Source: Cognatundibacterium aquatile (GTDB lineage: Bacteria; Pseudomonadota; Gammaproteobacteria; Burkholderiales; Burkholderiaceae_D). From it: DNA of 64,000 nucleotides. Of this stretch, positions 61,071 to 64,000 are shown one piece after another; position 1 is the stretch's first letter, and each line of letters opens with the position of its first letter. The position numbers were made by a program, and so were the translations under genes. Under the pieces are notes generated by a model. The model was not told the origin of the DNA. It did no database searches and saw only the letters and a list, made by a program, of their open reading frames with translations. The stretch is taken from positions 302,979 to 366,978 of the forward strand of contig NZ_JACOFT010000004.1 of the NCBI RefSeq assembly GCF_014699135.1. Reading direction: 5' to 3'.

Positions 61071-62927
61071 TTACTTGTTTTTATCGATGTCGATGTAGGT
61101 CCACTCGACATGCATCACAGGATGCTTTTTATAACCGATGACCCGCGCTTGCGAGAGCATATTGCGGTAACGCGCATAACCGATTCTTTGCGCCGAATAG
61201 ACTTCCATTATCCGCGCCATTTTGTGATACAGCGCGTCACGTTCTTCGCCTGCTGGCAATTTTTGCGATGCTTCATACAGTTTGTCGTATTCAGGAATCG
61301 CAACGCAGCCATTGTTATTCATATGAATATTCTTGCTGTAAAACAGCTGCATAAAATTGTCGCCGTCGGGATAATCGGCAATCCACGGCGAAATACGTTG
61401 TGTCAACTGGCATTGCTTTTCTGCTTTCAGAATTTCAGCAAAAGGACGGAAATCCACTTTCATACGGATGCCGACGCTGTCGTAAGTTTTTTTCCAGACT
61501 TCTGCTTGTAATTTGCCGCGTGATTCGGTTTGCGCCGTATAGGTGATTTCCAGTGGCTGACCATCTGGCAGGGTGCGGTAGCTGTCTTTTCCTTTCTTGT
61601 AGCCGAACTGATCAAGCAGCGCGTTTGCCGCAGCCGGGTTGTATTGAATGCTGCTGCGGTATTTTGGATCATGTCCAACTACGCTGGGAGGGATGGGAAA
61701 TTCAAGCGGAACCGCTTCGCCGTTATCGACAATCCGGATTTCGTCCTCGACTTTATGCGCCATGGCCACCGCACGGCGCAGGGCGACTTTTTCTTTACTC
61801 AGGCCACCCCAGACAGGGTCTTGCATATTCCAGTAATAAATCGTTAGCTCTGGATCGATAATGCGCGAGAGCTGCACGCCCTTTTTTTCGAATTCCGGTT
61901 TCAGCTTGCCGTTTTTCATGACTTGCGGGGCGAGTCCGCCGTAAAGCTGAAATAAGTCGACTTCGTCTTTTTGAAACGCTAGCAAGCGAGATTGATCTTC
62001 GAGGATGACGTTGACGATGACTTTGCCGATTTGCGGCATGCGCTTGCCTTTCATCGCCTTAACAATTTGCTGATCCGCTGGATCTGCGCTGGCGGCATAA
62101 TCCCAATAGACGGGACGATAGTCCGGATTTGCTTCCAGTACCATTTTCGATCCACGTACCCACTCTGTTAACTTATAAGGGCCGGTGCCGACTGGATTCG
62201 CCATCGCCAAGCCCTGTAAGTCCTGATATTTTTCTATGACTTCCCGTGCGACTGCCGACATCGCGGCATACGATAAAATCATCGGTAAATTGAAATCAGG
62301 GCGGCTGAGATGTATACGTAAGGTGTACTTGTCGACGATTTCCAGTCCCGGAATTTTGACGTCGTAGTCGAATTTCCCGGTTTTTTTCGCTTTGGCGGCA
62401 TAAGCATCCAGACCAATAATCTTATCTTCCAGCAACCAGCGGTGGCTTGATGCGATTTTCGGATCCATTAAGCGCTTGAAAGAGTAAACATAATCTTCCA
62501 CCGTCAGTTCACGTTTTTTTCCTTTGAACGCGTCATCCGGGGTGAAGTAAATGCCTTTCTTGAGACGTATCGTGTAGTTTTTTCCATCCGCAGAGACTTC
62601 TGGTAATTCTGCAGCAGTCTCAGGAACGACTCTAGCTGGGCTGGCGAGATAGTCGTAGCTGAATAAGCGTTCAAAGACAACTTCGTTAATCGTATTTGAA
62701 TATAAGTCGCGCGTTGCAGCGGGATCGAACCCGGTTTCCGCAACTGGAAAGATCGTTCTTAAGACTTTTGTCGGATCGGCAAAACCCGCGTCTTTATTGG
62801 GCGGGGTTGCGTTACTGATTTCGCAGTACAGCGCGATAAGGAGAAAACTACCGATGGCACACATCCGTTTGTATCCGAGCAGATGCATGACCCCGGCATA
62901 TTTGTTTTTTGCGAACTTAAAATTCAT
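61071..62927 (-). CDS. Peptide ABC transporter substrate-binding protein (YejA-like)
   Basis: Periplasmic family 5 solute-binding protein of about 618 residues. The ATG at 62927 is followed by a basic stretch and a hydrophobic signal (RMCAIGSFLLIALYCEISNA); a GGAGA lies 12 bases before it. The frame extends to 63110, but that lead is hydrophilic and atypical. Family blocks: VLRTIFPVAETGFDPAATRDLYSNTINEVVFERLFSYD, ELTVEDYVYSFKRLMDP, NPVGTGPYKLTEWVRGSKMVLEANPDYR. First gene of the operon; its peptide or oligopeptide specificity is not readable. Confidence 0.9.
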   Translation of the reverse strand: MNFKFAKNKYAGVMHLLGYKRMCAIGSFLLIALYCEISNATPPNKDAGFADPTKVLRTIFPVAETGFDPAATRDLYSNTINEVVFERLFSYDYLASPARVVPETAAELPEVSADGKNYTIRLKKGIYFTPDDAFKGKKRELTVEDYVYSFKRLMDPKIASSHRWLLEDKIIGLDAYAAKAKKTGKFDYDVKIPGLEIVDKYTLRIHLSRPDFNLPMILSYAAMSAVAREVIEKYQDLQGLAMANPVGTGPYKLTEWVRGSKMVLEANPDYRPVYWDYAASADPADQQIVKAMKGKRMPQIGKVIVNVILEDQSRLLAFQKDEVDLFQLYGGLAPQVMKNGKLKPEFEKKGVQLSRIIDPELTIYYWNMQDPVWGGLSKEKVALRRAVAMAHKVEDEIRIVDNGEAVPLEFPIPPSVVGHDPKYRSSIQYNPAAANALLDQFGYKKGKDSYRTLPDGQPLEITYTAQTESRGKLQAEVWKKTYDSVGIRMKVDFRPFAEILKAEKQCQLTQRISPWIADYPDGDNFMQLFYSKNIHMNNNGCVAIPEYDKLYEASQKLPAGEERDALYHKMARIMEVYSAQRIGYARYRNMLSQARVIGYKKHPVMHVEWTYIDIDKNK

Positions 62928-63874
62928 ATAGCAATGTCTCCAACTTCCAGATATGACCAACCTCAGTGGCACTGATTCCGGCCACCTGATGCAGTCATTT
63001 GTTAATCTGATGAAAAGGCGGAGGAATTTCTTAGTAGTGCGTCGTAACCTTATCTTAAGTTTCTGGAAATAAGGAGATAGGAAGAAAATTTTTATTGCTT
63101 TTGATTGCACTTAAATGGTGCGATTTTGCACATTTAGAGGCAGTGATCTCAGTTTAAGTGACAGATAATAAAAAATTTTTGCTGTCATGCATTAAAAAGC
63201 AAAGAAAAATTGGCGCAACTTTTGTGGGATTTCAGCCGATATTTCTATTGAAAGTAAATTTTATTCAGTCCTGAGTATTCGGTAGCGAATAATTCTGTGA
63301 AAGTTTTTCATAGGGAGAGCCTTGCACTAATTTTATGCTGCAAGGCACAAATTAATGCATTTCCTTTATTTTTCTTTTTTTGGCAGAATAATCGCTGTTG
63401 TTTTTCTGTGGAATACTATTTGCTAGCTATTGACAGTTGATGGCGAGAAATGGTTTTATGCGCCTTCGGAAAAATTTGGCAGATAAATTTACATATTTTT
63501 CTGTAGAATATAAGTTTATTTACATCAAGTTACGTTGGACAAAAATATTTACACGAAGTTGGTTTTTTTACTTCGCAGTCTGATAAATTGATTCGTGTAA
63601 ATGTGTAATGTTTTGAGCAACCGATGCTCGGATATATTCAGATCTCGGTAATCCGCTTGGATTAAATGCGAATTTGCGATTGCAGAATTGATCGTCGTTG
63701 CTGCGGTAGTTAAAGCTGAATAACGGATTGAAATTCTGGTCTCTATTTTGCTTAAGAAAAACCGGTGCGTTCTGTGTAGGAAACTACTGACCGCATAGCG
63801 TATTTATAATTGTTTTTGTTTGAACCGTTTTGACGTGAGTCAATAGTAGACCTTGTGGGGTTGGAGGAGTATTA
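62928..63874. other. Long A+T-rich non-coding region between yejA-like and tonB
   Basis: About 950 bases with no supportable gene. It must contain the promoters of both divergent units. Seen here: a hairpin with 8-base arms GCCTTGCA/TGCAAGGC (63319-63346), a sigma-70-like pair TTGACA (63430-63435) and TTTTAT (63454-63459), and the phased repeats described separately at 63487-63602. No clear Fur box was found. Confidence 0.5.
63487..63602. repeat. Phased ATTTACA repeats upstream of tonB
   Basis: ATTTACATA at 63487, ATTTACATCAA at 63518 and ATTTACACGAA at 63547 lie 31 and 29 bases apart, that is on the same face of the helix. An inverted copy TTCGTGTAAAT at 63592-63602 forms a perfect 11-base inverted repeat with the third. 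It looks like an operator array. Confidence 0.5.
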
Positions 63875-64000
63875 ATGGATTTTTCAGATCGCCAGCAAGA
63901 GCCGGGCAAGAAGTTCCTGGGCATAGGGCTGGTCATAGCGTTTCACGTAGTGCTGGTGTATGCACTGCTCAATGGCTTGGGCACCAAGCTCATCGAAATC
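63875..64000 (+). CDS. tonB: TonB energy transducer, N-terminal part
   Basis: First 42 codons of a gene cut by the window end. An excellent ribosome-binding site GGAGGAG (63863-63869) precedes the ATG. The product starts MDFSDRQQEPGKKFLGIGL and runs into a membrane anchor with a histidine (VIAFHVVLVYALLNGLG), the usual start of betaproteobacterial TonB proteins, which couple the proton-motive force to outer-membrane receptors through ExbB-ExbD. The Pro-rich linker and C-terminal domain are beyond the edge, so the identification rests on the anchor. Confidence 0.78.
   Translation, partial: MDFSDRQQEPGKKFLGIGLVIAFHVVLVYALLNGLGTKLIEI

Noticed and set aside
62928..63110. N-terminal extension of the peptide-binding protein
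   Set aside because: It would put 61 hydrophilic residues before the signal peptide; the ATG at 62927 gives a normal exported protein.

Overview
The window reads as chromosomal housekeeping and respiratory DNA from a betaproteobacterium of order Burkholderiales. An Oxalobacteraceae member (Herminiimonas, Janthinobacterium or Undibacterium-like) is my best guess. Base composition looks near 50% G+C by eye. Support comes from the EF-P Arg32 / EarP pair, the DUF3305-DUF3306-ferredoxin-TorD-FdhABC formate dehydrogenase cluster, the pst-phoU-phoB-phoR order and the tRNA set. The family assignment is inference. I saw no phage, insertion sequence, CRISPR array or rRNA.

Layout. 1-4886: end of the phosphate uptake and sensing locus (pstC', pstA, pstB, phoU, phoB, then phoR behind a terminator). 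5050-9778: an HD-GYP response regulator followed by a large hybrid histidine kinase, likely a c-di-GMP signalling pair. 9794-11893: a YeiH-type transporter divergent from its LysR regulator. 11956-17696 (minus): M24 aminopeptidase, GNAT acetyltransferase, metG and an M29-like aminopeptidase. 17954-20240: a flippase and a family 2 glycosyltransferase. 20294-24521: DCC protein, Mrp/ApbC, RibD, two identical tRNA-Pro genes and an RluA-family pseudouridine synthase.

24581-35327 is the most interesting block, a complete periplasmic formate dehydrogenase locus: DUF3305, DUF3306, a multi-cluster ferredoxin-like protein, a TorD-type chaperone, then a leader with riboswitch-like architecture, a small Tat-signal protein, FdhA (Cys at the position that is Sec in some relatives), FdhB, a small lipoprotein, cytochrome b FdhC, a small exported protein and FdhD. 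FdhABC should oxidise formate outside the cytoplasmic membrane and pass electrons to quinone. The chaperone and FdhD mature the molybdoenzyme, and the DUF proteins are of unknown role. A strong palindrome just before fdhD resembles CsoR/RcnR/FrmR-class operators and has a relative at 57121.

35475-39848: gltX, a tRNA-Ala/tRNA-Glu x3 operon with a recent tandem duplication, then a chemoreceptor and a bacteriohemerythrin that look co-transcribed behind a possible FNR box. 39926-49555: orphan sulfate-binding protein, a long thioredoxin-like protein, metNIQ, efp with earP, gloB, a methyltransferase and rnhA. 49673-56628 (minus): CAT-like acetyltransferase, transaldolase, selD, DEAD-box helicase, an orphan GH8 endoglucanase and fabI. 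57257-62927 (minus): a four-gene YejABEF-like peptide ABC transporter. 62928-63874 is a long non-coding region with phased repeats, leading into the start of a tonB gene cut by the window edge.
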